NCBI RefSeq assembly: GCF_965638725.1 | Contig: NC_134949.1 | Coordinates: forward strand, 9,856,951-9,920,950 | DNA from: Aptenodytes patagonicus | Lineage: Eukaryota; Chordata; Aves; Sphenisciformes; Spheniscidae | Length of the DNA stretch: 64,000 nucleotides | Reading direction: 5' to 3' | Shown: in pieces, positions 13,351-24,780 of the stretch | Layout: every line of letters starts with the position of its first letter | Position numbering within the stretch: the stretch's first letter is position 1 | Translations under genes and position numbers: made by a program | Notes under the pieces: model-generated | What the model saw: only the letters and a program-made list of their open reading frames with translations | Told to the model about the DNA's origin: nothing | Database searches by the model: none

Positions 13351-14341
13351 AGTACTATTTTCAGCTGGTTTTATTGATACAATATTTCCAAAATTTCATT
13401 TTTAACTGAGTCTTGGTTCGGGAATTATATCCCACTGAATTTGAACAAGACTCATAAAAAGCATGATGAAAATCACTCTCCTATGCCTCAGTGTCTAAAC
13501 TAAGTAAGGTTTTTACAGTTGGTTTTGATTAGAGTTAGCTCCAATTCTACTTGAGTAAAGTAGATATCTGGCAGATTTTTTTTTTCTTCGACGTGCTGGT
13601 TTTCCTTAGTAGTTGTCTGTAGTACCTGCATGCACATAACTTTTGAAAACAGATCACTTAGAGGGCTTAGACATATCATCAGAGGTAACTTTTAGTTATT
13701 TATCTTAAAATAAATATCAGTGCCTAGTATCTTTAATGCTCTGTTGATTTATGGTCCTCAGAACAATTTTGCTGTCTTGCCAATAATTCATTCCTAGTAT
13801 GTGTTTTAGGGGAATGTGTTTTAAAACATAACCTTTTAGATTAAAAGCATCAATTAAATGAGGCAAATGTGCTATAATTACAACAGAGATACGTGGATAT
13901 GTCTCAGAGAAGATTAACTTAAAAGCTAATTCTGGACACTTAAATGTCAGTTTAATTATTAATGAAAAATTTATTGTTTGTCACAGATGATGAAATACAC
14001 CTCCTAGAATGTAGTTATTCACGTGAAAATTGGAAGGCGCTGCATATCTTGCTATTTGATGTCCTCCTGATTATGCATCTGGTCAACTCTGATGTGGACT
14101 TTCTCTGAAGCTGACTGATCAGTCTTCATGCCATTTATTGTATGGCATATCTGCTTTGAATGCCATGACATAAACAGTTGTTTCTGTTCAAGCAGAAATT
14201 AATGCTGTGCATATTTCCATTGCAATGTATCTATCTTTAATTGCTGTATATCAGTGTCAAAAAATGTGCATGTTTATGGTTCATAAGAATTAGATCCCAG
14301 CATTTGAATACGCAAATATTAATATGTCTGTATTGAGTTTA
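13351..14341. other. non-genic spacer
   Basis: AT-rich sequence between a CR1 and an LTR. No gene or further repeat recognised. Confidence 0.5.
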
Positions 14342-15403
14342 TGTGGCGAGGTTTTGGTAGCGGGGGAGCTACAGGGGTGGCTTCTGTGAGAAGATGCGAG
14401 AAGCTTCCCTCATGTCCGACACAGCCAGTTCCAGCCGGCTCCAAGATGGACCTGCTGCTGGCCAAGGCCAAGCCAATCAGTGACAGTGGTAGCGCCCCTG
14501 GGATAACATTTAAGAAGGGGGGAAAAAACCCTGCACAACAGCAGCCGGAAGAGAGGAGTAAGACTATGTGAGAGAAACAACTCTGCAGACACCAAGGTCA
14601 GTGAAGAAGGAGGGAGAGGAGGTGCTCCAGGCGCCGGAGCAGAGATTTCCCTGCAGCCCGTGGTGAAGACCATGGTGAGGCAGGCTGTCCCCCTGCAGCC
14701 CATGGAGGTTAACGGTGGAGCAGATATCCACCTGCAGACCATGGAGGACCCCATGCCACAGCAGATGGATGCACCCCGAAGGAGGCTGTGACCCCATGGA
14801 GACCCCGCACTGGAGCACGCTCCTGGCAGGACCTGTAGCCCCATAGAGATGAGCCCATACTGGAGCGGGTCTTCTGGCAGGACTTGTGACCCCATGGAAG
14901 GGACCCGCGCTGGAGCAGTATGTGAAGAACTGCAGCTCGTGGGAAGAACCCACATTGGAGAAGTTTGTGAAGGACTGTCTCCGATGGGTGAGACCCTACA
15001 CTGGAGCAAGGGAAGAGCATGAGGAGGAAGGAGTGGCAGAGACAATGCATGATGAACTGACCGCAACCCCCATTCCCCATCCCACTGCGCTGCTGGGGAG
15101 GAGGAGGTAGAGAAAATCAGGAGTGAAGTTGAGCCCAGGAAGAAGGGAGGGGTGGAGGGAAGGTGGTTTACAATTTGTTCTTATTTCTCATTGTCCTACT
15201 CTGATGTTAATTGGCAATAAATTAAATTAATTTCCCCAAGTTGAGCCTGTATTGCCCATGACAGTAATTGCTGAGTGAACTCCCTGTCCTTATCTCGACC
15301 AACAAGCTTTTTGTATTTTTTTTCTCCCCTGTCCAGCTGAGGAGGGGGAGTGGTAGAGCAGCTTGGTGGGCACCTGGTGGCCAGCCAAGGTCAACCCATC
15401 ACA
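14342..15403 (+). mobile_element. solo LTR, about 1.06 kb, with internal tandem repeat
   Basis: The element begins TGTGGCGAGG and ends AACCCATCACA, a TG...CA LTR in + orientation. A CCAAT motif (agccaatcag, near 14471) and a weak TATA-like 'taacatttaag' precede a purine-rich body. An AATAAA signal lies at 15216-15221, about 190 bases from the 3' end. The LTR carries an internal 45-50 base tandem array. No exact target duplication is visible (gttta on the left, atgtc on the right), so one edge may have changed. Nothing retroviral lies next to it. The same family recurs, interrupted by a CR1, at 24481-28108. Confidence 0.8.
14795..15010 (+). repeat. minisatellite inside the LTR, period about 45-50 bp
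   Basis: The core 'cactggagca' recurs at about 14811, 14861, 14911, 14956 and 15002, with 'gaccccatgg' and 'ggcaggac' between cores. Units are diverged. The related LTR at 27.5-28.1 kb carries units of the same kind, so the array belongs to the family. Confidence 0.75.
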
Positions 15404-17815
15404 ATGTCCCACAATTTTGTAATCTCATACCCTCCCTGAGGAGGGTAGCATTCTGTTTCAATTAGCAGATTTCTGTGGGGTTTTTCTAGGATTCTTTTGA
15501 ATATATGATTTGACTGGTGTCAGTTTTTCTTTTAAGGGTCCAAAAGACTATAGTAGCAAGTCAATATTTTGAAAAGAAAAGAAGCGTTATCAGCTCATGG
15601 TCAAAGTAGCCTAGTAGACTGAAGTTTATTGAAAAGGATATTCTCAGTGTTCAAATCCAGCCCCTTCCTATCATGGACAACCATATCATACAATCATTTT
15701 CATTAAACATATCAAATTTTTAATGCCTAGATTGTTTTTTCCCCACTAATTTCATTGAAATGTTATTCCATAAAATCACTGTTCTCTGGCTAGAAACAGT
15801 CTACTCATTTCCAAGCTAAATTTATTAATGACCAATATATACATTTATTCCTGTGTCGACATTGTCCTGTAACTTCTCACCTTCTGTATGTTTATTTTTC
15901 TGATGTATTTAGGGAGCACAATCATATCCCTTTCTCAGCCTTCATTTAGCTAGGGTAAAAAGGCCTAGGCTCCTTTAATACCCACGCCTAAAAGAGACTT
16001 TGTAATACTCTTGGTTGAATTTCTTATCTGTTTTATTTTGAGTTAATTTCTCTTGAACCAGAATGACCATACTTGATATAAGCAGTATTGCGGATAAGAG
16101 TAAGACCTTAAGGTCTTTTATAGTGACATTAAAAATTCTCTTTCTTTCCTGAAAATATAAAGCTTGAAACATTTTTAGATTGTCTTTGCTGTTTTTCAGA
16201 ATTTTCTCGCATCAGTGGTTTCTAGTCATCCTGTAACAGATATATTTACCCATGTTCTTTTCCTCTGTTATTTGAGACTCATCCTCTGGATTGTAGCATC
16301 AATTCCTGTTGTTTAGCCTTAAGTTCACAAGCTATTGAATTTCACTTCATTTCTATTATTACCATCCTTAAGGTCATCCAATTTTTCTTATATGGAAGAG
16401 AATTTCCAATTCTTTTCTGTACAGACGACTCCAATTCTTTTTAATCAGAGAATTTCATTAACCCACTCCTCCACTTCGTGCCAAGGACATCAGAAAGCAT
16501 ATTAAAAAGGTTAACCTCATGACCAGTTCTAGAAAAGATCTACTTGTAAACCCTCACCAAGCTTGTTCTTCTGCTCTGCAATGTGCTTTTTCATATTTCT
16601 TGCTTTCCAATTCTCCACAAAAACTAATATCTCAACCTTATCCAATTTTCACCAGTGTGGCACTATCTCAGATGCTTAACTGATATCCAGATAGGTAAGA
16701 TGCACCCAACTTTTATGGAAAATGAAAATGCGGTCTCTTACCAGTTGAAAGTTTAGGTTGATCTAGACTGGTAAATCCGTTCTTTCTCATTTACTTTTAC
16801 ATCAGTATATCATGAAAAAAAACATTTTTTTCAGTATGAACATTCAAAGGTGCAAAAGGTACTGTAATGGTAAGACAATTTGATAGATGAAAGGCAAACT
16901 TAGAGTGTAACCTTGCTTTCCTTCCTCCTGACAGTGAAATATGTGGGAGAAATGTAAAAGGGAATGTCTGTAGGATTTTATTCGTGTACTGAGAGGTAGA
17001 AACTAATGACCTGCAGGAAAGGTCTCATGTTGAGAACCTAAAATGACACAACCAGAATATCTTTCTGTGTGCTTTGCGCTGGTGGTCATCTTCTCTTCTT
17101 AATCCTAGGTTTAAAGAAAAGTTTTTGATACATTCCCTGTTTTTTTGCTACTCTCTAGGGGCTAGCCTGATTAGTGGGCTGAAATCAGTAGTAGTTAGGC
17201 ATCTAACTTGCTACATCTTAGAAAATGTAATTCCTGCCTATTGACATACACAGGTGCCTATATGCTGTAGAAGATATGGCCCCTGGTAACTTACGGATGA
17301 AAGGAATACCTGCTAATTTCCCTTTAAAAGTAGTCAGCTGAACACATTTGAAGGGAAATCTCCTTTGATTCTCCTGTTCAATACACTTTAACTATTCTCT
17401 CCTATGTGCTTGACTGGAAGAGAAAAGAAAAAAACAAGCAAAGGGTAAAAAAACAAAAAAAATCTCAAAAATTAAGTCCTGTGGTGCCCAGGCTTTAGCA
17501 TTAACTTTAGCTTAGCTCTGGCCATTTATGAGCTTCTGACTGCTTCATAGTAGCAGCATTAAATCATTACCATTGCAACCTTTTATTCTGTAATATCACA
17601 CATATGCAAACTAGCCTTGAAAGGCATATTGCAGCCCAAAAAGCAAAGGCAGTGCTTTCAATCTGAAGCCAAGCCGTTTCAACCAGAATCACATAATTTG
17701 CTATTTTTGATTTCTGCTCTTTGCATACCACATCACTTTCTCTGCACGGAATCTCAAAATAAACTTTGCATCCTATCAGTACTTAAAGGGGGCTTATAAA
17801 AAAGATGGCAGCAAA
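15404..17815. other. non-genic stretch
   Basis: AT-rich sequence with no supportable gene. Short open frames such as 65 codons at 15975-16172 (minus) and 60 codons at 17617 show no motif. Confidence 0.5.
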
Positions 17816-18108
17816 CTTTTTAGCAGGGCCTGTTGCAACAGGACAAGGGGGAATGGCTTTAAACTAAAGGGGGGTCGATTTAGACTAGATAGAAGGAAGA
17901 AATTTTTTACGCTGAGGGTGGTGAAACACTGGCCCAGGTTGCCCAGAGAGGTGGTGGCTGCCCCATCCCTGGAAACATTCAAGGTCAGGTTGGACGGGGG
18001 GCTCTGAGCAACCTGATGGAGTTGAAGATGTCCCTGCCCGTGGCAGGGGGGTTGGACTAGATGACCTTTAGTGGTCCCTTCCAACCCAAACTATTCTATG
18101 ATTCCATG
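17816..18108 (+). mobile_element. CR1 LINE 3' fragment (copy E)
   Basis: + strand CR1 that starts in the ORF2 region matching '[11 protein letters not shown]' ('acaggacaagggggaatgg') and runs through 'gtggtgaaacactggcccagg' and the 3' UTR to an ATTCTATGATTCCATG tail. It belongs with copy A, sharing the 'gaggtggtggctgccccatcc' stretch. Confidence 0.9.
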
Positions 18109-19140
18109 TTTCTATCTCTTTCTAAGGACCTGGCCTTTTTTTTTTTTTCTCTCCTTGTATTTTAATCAACATCTCAAGGATAAGAACGGTATTGGATGTT
18201 GTTGAATATGGATTTTTTTTGTGAAAAATAAAAACATTACAATGGATGTTTTCTGTATACCTTCATCATAAAACAATACGATAAAGGTTTAGAGATGCAT
18301 ACATGTGAGCTTGTGTGTAAGCTAAGTCTGTTCAAATGATACATAGCTGAACTGGATTACTGAAATAAACTACAGAGGTTGACAAAATAGTGGACAACCA
18401 CGTGGATGGTAAAACAGAAGCCAAAAAGTATTTTTTAAGGTGGACTTGAACAGAAAAATCCTTCCTTCCTTCCTTCCTTCCTTCTCTGAATGTGCTGTTG
18501 AGTTTAACTCCAGTTGTTTCTCAGTACTAGCCTGACCTGGTATCAACCAGCAACTCACTAATCAACAAATGAAAGGCCAGCTGAACTCACTCCTTTATTA
18601 AGTAATTTACTGAATAACAAGAACCTTATTCAGATGAATTTTATCAGCAGAGCACAAATAAATCAGCACTTCAAATAGAAAGGAAGGTTCCTGAGGAAAT
18701 ACATAAATTATAGTATGTATGACTTACTGAGCCTCCTCTTGTATTTTTTTTCCGAGGGCTCCAGTGCACAGCACAATAGATTAACCTATTCCGCTGAGAG
18801 TTTTCAGAGAGAAGAGGCTGTTTCTAGGTAAAGCAGGCTAATGCTCCATTGTTCTTGTTCCATGAATTGCCATAAAGCATGGGAACAGGTCTAGGAAGAA
18901 ATCAACTCCTACATTAGATTTTTTTAGATGGTATTAATTGTTTTTTGGGCTGTTTGCATGGTGTAAAAATTACTTCATTTGCAGTACTAAAACTGTTTTT
19001 TCACTGAAGTTGTCACCTGTATGCTTATGGAGTTTTCTCTGAACACTAAGTTAAGACATTTGGCTGCCTATGAATAAGCAATAGAAGCATTTAGAAGGTT
19101 TTCTCAAGAAACTTAGCATAACTGTCCATTTACTGTATGC
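18109..19140. other. non-genic spacer
   Basis: No gene recognised. It contains a TTCC microsatellite and short T runs. Confidence 0.5.
18459..18484. repeat. (TTCC)n microsatellite
   Basis: Six tandem TTCC units. Confidence 0.9.
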
Positions 19141-19145
19141 AATAC

Positions 19146-19706
19146 TGTTGTGGTTTAACCTCAGCCGGCAACTGAGCACCACACAACCGCTTGCTCACTC
19201 TCCCCCCGCCCCGGTGGGATGGGGGAGAGAATCAGAGGAGTAAAAGTGAGAAAACTCATGGGTTGAGATAAAAACAGTTTAATAATTGAAACAAAATAAT
19301 AATAATAATAAAACCAATAATAACAAAAGAATATGCAAAGCAAGTGACACACAGTGCAATTGCTCACCACCCACCGACTGATGCCCAGCCAGTCCCCGAG
19401 CAGCGGCCCCCCCGGCCAGCTTTCCCCCAGTTTATGTACTGAGCATGACGTCCCATGGTATGGAATGTCCCTTTGGCCAGTTGGGGTCAGCTGTCCTGGC
19501 TGTGCCCCCTCCCAGCTTCTTGTGCACCTCCAGCCTTCTCAGTCAGTAGAGCATGGGAAGCTGAAAAGTCCTTGACTAGTGTAAGCACTGCTCAGCAACA
19601 ACTAAAACATCAGTGTGTTATCAACATTGTCACGCTAAATCCAAAACACAGCACTGTACCAGCTACTAGGAAGAAAATTAACTCTATCCCAGCTGAAACC
19701 AGGACT
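19146..19706 (-). mobile_element. solo LTR, 561 bp (first of two same-family copies)
   Basis: Left edge TGTTGTGGTTTAACC; right edge '...cccagctgaaaccaggact'. Flanked by the 5-base direct repeat aatac at 19141-19145 and 19707-19711. It aligns along its length with the LTR at 20278-20873. Transcription would be on the minus strand: a TATA-like element is the complement of 19431-19439, beside a degenerate CRE-like motif, and a possible ATTAAA signal is the complement of 19278-19283. The terminal CA expected at the right edge has decayed to CT, consistent with age. A short AAT run (about 19298-19313) lies inside. Confidence 0.85.
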
Positions 19707-20277
19707 AATACCTTAACTCTGTAAACTTCCATAAAGAAATGGTTTCAGTGAAAACTTCTGCATGAACTTTCTATCTAATGCAGCTGTCATGACCTCTGTC
19801 TGCCATTAGCGTTTCCATGCCCTGCTATAGAACACACCTCAGGGGAAGAGGTATGGCGATATTGGCTTCCTTAGGGAAAGAGGAGCCCTGGCACAAAGTA
19901 ACTGTGTCATCTCAGTCATTTCTTTAAATAATGAAAATTGCAACGGGTTGTTTTTCCTGCACTGTGAAGGACAAGGTAAATAATTAATTACAGCTGGAAA
20001 GTAGCTACAAGAAAAACTATTAAAGTAAAAAAAAAGGTCCTGCTCTTTATGAAATTTTCCTTCTGTCTGCATTTTACACTTGCATCATTAGATTATGGAA
20101 GCTAAATACTTATGACCTTTAAAGAGAGTTTGGAATAGACAGGTTAATTCTGCTTTTAAAATATCTTTTTCTCCTCCTGATGCTCCTTGCAGACTTCATT
20201 TTCTCTCTTTTACACTGTAACAGTGTTCATTTTGTAGTAGATTGATGTTCTTATAAAAACAGGAGTACATTAGATGT

Positions 20278-20873
20278 TGTCATGGTTTAACCCCAGCCAG
20301 CAACTAAGCACCACACAGCCGCTCGCTCACTCCCCCCGTGGTGGGATGGGGGAAAGAATCAGAAGGGTAAAAGGGAGAAAACTCGTGAGCTGAGATAAAG
20401 ACAGTTTAACAGGTAAAGCAAAAGCCGCGCACACAAGCAAAGCAAAACAAGGAATTCATTCACTCCTTCCCATCAGCAGGCAGGTGTTCAGCCATCTCCA
20501 GGAAAGCAGGGCTCCATCACATGTAACGGTTACTTGGGAAGACAAACACCATCACTCCAAACAACCCCCCCTTCCTTCTTCTTCCCCCAGCTTTATATAC
20601 TGAGCATGACGTCATATGGTGTGGGATATCCCTTTGGTCAGTTGGGGTCAGCTGTCCTGCCTGTGTCCCCTCCCAGCTTCTTGTGCACCCCCAGCCTACT
20701 CACTGGTGGGGTGGTGTGAGAGGAAGAAAAGCTCTTGACTGTGTGTAAGCACTGCTCAGCAATAATGAAAACATCCCTGTATTATCAACACTCTTTCTAG
20801 CACAAATCCAAAACATAGCCCCATACTAGCTACTGTGAAGAAAATTAACTCTATCCCAGCCAAAACCAGCACA
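20278..20873 (-). mobile_element. solo LTR, 596 bp (second same-family copy)
   Basis: Edges are TGTCATGGTTTAACC and AAAACCAGCACA, flanked by an exact 5-base target duplication, gatgt, at 20273-20277 and 20874-20878. Read on the minus strand it has a clean TATATAAAG box (complement of 20592-20600) and, just upstream of it in transcription, a perfect palindromic CRE, TGACGTCA (20607-20614). It is better preserved than the copy at 19.1 kb. The target duplications differ and 560 bases of unrelated DNA separate the two, so they are two insertions and not the two ends of one provirus. The 5-base duplication suggests ERVL-type integration. Confidence 0.88.
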
Positions 20874-20878
20874 GATGT

Positions 20879-21103
20879 CTTTTTAGAAAGCTGTATAACT
20901 ATAAGCAATATTTCCAGTAATTACAGTTCAGTTGGATGCAAGGTCGCAAAACATGACAAAGTGTATATAAAAGGGGACTGAAAAACAAACAAGCAAACAA
21001 AAAAATCTTCTGAACACAGGAAAATTTTCAGACCCTATCAAACCTATGCTCTTCTCTTAAGGGTAGAGCTCTAAGGAACTCTCTTTCTTTCTTTCTTTCT
21101 TTC

Positions 21104-21138
<35 letters not shown>

Positions 21139-24100
21139 AGTTTGTCATCATTTAAGTTCTTTCATCACTGTTAAGGAACTGAACATACTGTTCTCGCAGA
21201 TGACCACACAGCCCTAATAATGGAATTACTTTTCTTGTCATTTATAACTACAAGACAATTAACAGTACTGAGTTTGGGAACATTCTATCTCCACAGCTGG
21301 AGAAAGTAATATATTTTCTCCAGAACTTGCCAGATGAATCTCTGAATCCTGTCTAGGAATATTCAGTATATTTTACCCCAGTTTGGGGCAAACAAAACCT
21401 TTGATTTCTTGCTTCTGATAGTATAGTAGAAGTGGGAGAGACATGCAAGAAATGGAGCCAATCCTGACTGAGATTAATCCACTGAATACTTTTACCGAAG
21501 GGATAAGTGAATTTGACAGCCAGTGGCAAAATAACTTGCCTAAAGTAATAGGACAAATAGACTGCATTTACAGAAAAGTTTTTCCATTACAGGAAAACTT
21601 CAATCAAAGCTATATTACAATAAATCATAAATACGTTCTTACTTCTGGGAAAAGAGAAGGGGACATTTTTTTAAGAGTTTGTTAACAAAGAGTTAAAATG
21701 TTTGGATAAAGGAAAGCATCTGTACTAACAGCACAAGCAGTTGTCATGGTTTGATTCTGTTTATGCCTCTGGAAATGTCTAGCAAGCTTGCAGGCAATGG
21801 AAAGAAACATGATTTATAATAGATATAAAAAGCAAGGTTCCACCTTCAAGCTTGAGGGGAGGAAATAGGATTGTGGCTGAGCGTAAATGTACTTCACAAT
21901 TCGTGCTTCATTTCTTTTGGTGCAGTCCTATGGCATCAATGTGTAATCTATGGTGGAAGTTACCTCATAACGGGTTCCTGCAAATTGTGTGATTTCCTTT
22001 AGAGCTGAGGCTATAAGGCTGCTGAACAGAACCTTGTGTGTCTCTGAGGAAAAAATAATAGTTTCTTCTGTACCAGAATTATCTGGTGTTTTATCACTTT
22101 ATAAATTATAAATCCTTACATAAACTGAGTATATGAGGAAAGTCCATGGACGCTGGGTAGTATACCATGGCTCACAAGTCATGATCATGTTCATATGGTG
22201 TAACTCTTGATCCAGGACTAAAGACAGTCAGCGTGATCTTGCCACTGATCAATGATTTGCAGTTGTAGACTTCTATCAAATTCAAAAGCCACCTGCTGGT
22301 GCATCTCTTTTGGGAAGATGTCAATCCAATTAACTGTTAAGAGGTTCAGTGCTTGAGATATGAATGCATTTAATCAGCCTTATTTTGCTAGTACATATAG
22401 TGTCTGTGTTTTCTATTTTTACAGTTAATTAGGAACCATTTAGTGATACAGGGTATGCAAGTAAGTGCACCATTCAAATATGCAGCAATGTCGGTTGGCA
22501 TTTTTCTGACTTTTAAGTTCAAGTATTGAGACATACTATTAGAATAAAACTACAGATGGATGTATAAAAATAAATATTAATCTCTTTATAATTCTGAATT
22601 ATTTACCAAAGTCATGTCTATAGGCTGAATGGGTGCTTGAGATATAGAAATAACAAATCAGAAAAGTATAAACTATATGTCTTTTTTTTTTTGCCAAAGT
22701 TCTTCAAAATTTAGACTACTCACTTGTATACTATGCTTACATAGATTACATACTTCCTACCCTAAATAAGCAGGAGGAAGAATAAATGAATATGAGGAGG
22801 CAATGGAAAAATCCTGGATGCACACAAGTTAATGACAAAAAAAGACTGACTTCAATAGGATAATAAATTCATTCACTACGCTTTCCAGCTTCAATGGATG
22901 TTTGTGGTTAAGTCTTGCTGAACAAAGACTAAAAATGGAAAATTGGTATTTAGATTAAAAATATATAACACTTAAAAATATTAAAGTGGTTGAAGTGTGA
23001 AATTTTATTTCACATGTTCTGATCATCAAAATTCTGAAACATTTCAACCAGCTTTATCACTTCATATGTTGGCAAGGAGATACCACACTTTAAATGTTAC
23101 AGCTACATTCTTAGCTGAGATATCTTTGGAAGAGATTATCAATGAATATTGATTTATTTTAAAAAATGTTTTAATTTTTTTTTTTACATAAGATATTTGG
23201 AACATCATTGAAAAGGTACATTGTTCAGGAGAGATACTCATCAGTGGAAAGAGGTATTTGTTTTGTTTTTATGCATATAAATAAAACAAACAATAGCCTC
23301 TGTTACTCAAAGGCCTGCAAAACAGACTTTATATCTGGCTTATGCAGTTTTCTGCAGAAGTAATCCAACAGTTTTATCAGGGCCAATACTAAAACATTAA
23401 AGCTGATTCTAGAAGGCTGGTTCTGCCAAGTGACCCCCTACTTGTTCTGAAAAAACACTTCCTCACAAGGCACAGTAGGATCACTCTAGTACACAAGAAT
23501 GGGAAAATGTCATACGAGGGAACATACAGGAGATGAAAATGAAGTTGGCTACTGAGATTTTCTTTAGTTGAAGTGCAAGGAGATAGCAAAGTAATCACCT
23601 TGTGAAGGTGAAGCAATAGTTATCTTGGACTGGAAAGGATGTTTTTAAAATGTGGAGGCAGAAATGTAGCATTTGCCTCTAACCTTATATTCTCTCTCCA
23701 TCTATATCCAGACAGATTACTTTGCAGGAAGGTTAGGGCAAACGCTGAAGATAACATGGAACAACATTTGCATACACAAAATTTCTGCTCGTGTTTCCAC
23801 CTCTAACAGGAATCTTGTATTCAGATGCCAGATACTTGAAAGATCTTCCTGTTTGCTTTCATCATAGATATTACAGCTATTATATGTATAATTATGAAAT
23901 TGTCTGGTAACCCCCTAGTCTCACAGCCACGGACTGCTCACAGTAAGCAGTATGGGATGGCCACCTAGCTTTGGATTAGAAAAGAGTGTATATGTGTGGA
24001 CATGAGCCCTGCTGTGCCAATAGACATCGGGGCCAGGAAACATTTTATTCAGTAAGATCTATTATGCATCCCACAAGTTAATTGTAAGCAGCGCAAAATA

Positions 24101-24480
24101 TCTTTCCATTTGTCCAGCAGGCTAAATTAATTGTGTGCACATAGAGATCTATTTTTAATACAAGTATTTAAGATGCAAGTCTTACCTTGGCTGCTTACAT
24201 TTTGGCTTCCACAGTAAATTCCTTGATAAACACTAATTGTCACATAATGAAGACTGAAACATAGCCTTATGTGCTGTAAGAAGTAGTAAAATACTCAAGT
24301 TTAGAAGTAAGTATAAATGTTAGTGCTATCATTTATCTGAAAAAAACTTGCTATAAATCAATTTAAAATAATGCCATTTCTGCTACGTTACAAGTGGTAT
24401 ACCACACCAAACGTGTGAAAACTGACTGGTTCCGTTAAGTATTTTATCCTGTAACTAACAAATAGATATCAATGGGGTAT
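20879..24480. other. non-genic stretch
   Basis: No supportable gene. It contains a TTTC microsatellite. Open frames of 60-80 codons (for example 21443-21685) lack any recognisable feature. Confidence 0.5.
21081..21138. repeat. (TTTC)n microsatellite, about 58 bp
   Basis: About fourteen CTTT units with one CTCTTT interruption. A purine/pyrimidine strand-biased tract likely to vary in length. Confidence 0.92.
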
Positions 24481-24780
24481 TGCAGTGGGTTGATCTGAGC
24501 TGGCTGTCAGACACCCACCCAGCCACTCTCTTCCCCCTCCTCAACAAGACAGGGGAGAAAATAAGAAATCTTGTGTGTCAAGATGAAGACAGAGAGATCA
24601 CTTACCAATTACCATCACAGCCAAAACAGACTCGATTAATTTAATTTATTGTCAATTAAAATCAAGTTGGATGGTGAGAAACGAAGATAAAAATGAAAAC
24701 ACCAACCCCCACCCTTTTTTCCCAAATTTCACTCCTTCATTCTGACTCTGCTACCTCCCCCCACCCAGAGTGGTGCAGGA
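24481..24780 (-). mobile_element. LTR 3' part, split from its 5' part by a CR1
   Basis: On the minus strand this piece ends '...GATCAACCCACTGCA' and carries 'TTAATTGACAATAAATTAAATTAAT', the same polyadenylation-signal region as the LTR at 14342-15403. Its other part lies at 27504-28108. The two parts meet at the 7-base direct repeat tgcagga (24774-24780 and 27504-27510), which is the target duplication made by the CR1 that entered the LTR. Confidence 0.8.

Noticed and set aside
14410..15066. 218-codon minus frame and overlapping frames near 14.4-15.1 kb
   Set aside because: They lie wholly inside an LTR and translate its tandem repeat; no protein family is apparent.
19146..20873. The two LTRs as ends of one provirus
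   Set aside because: Each has its own 5-base duplication and the sequence between them is unrelated to retroviral genes.
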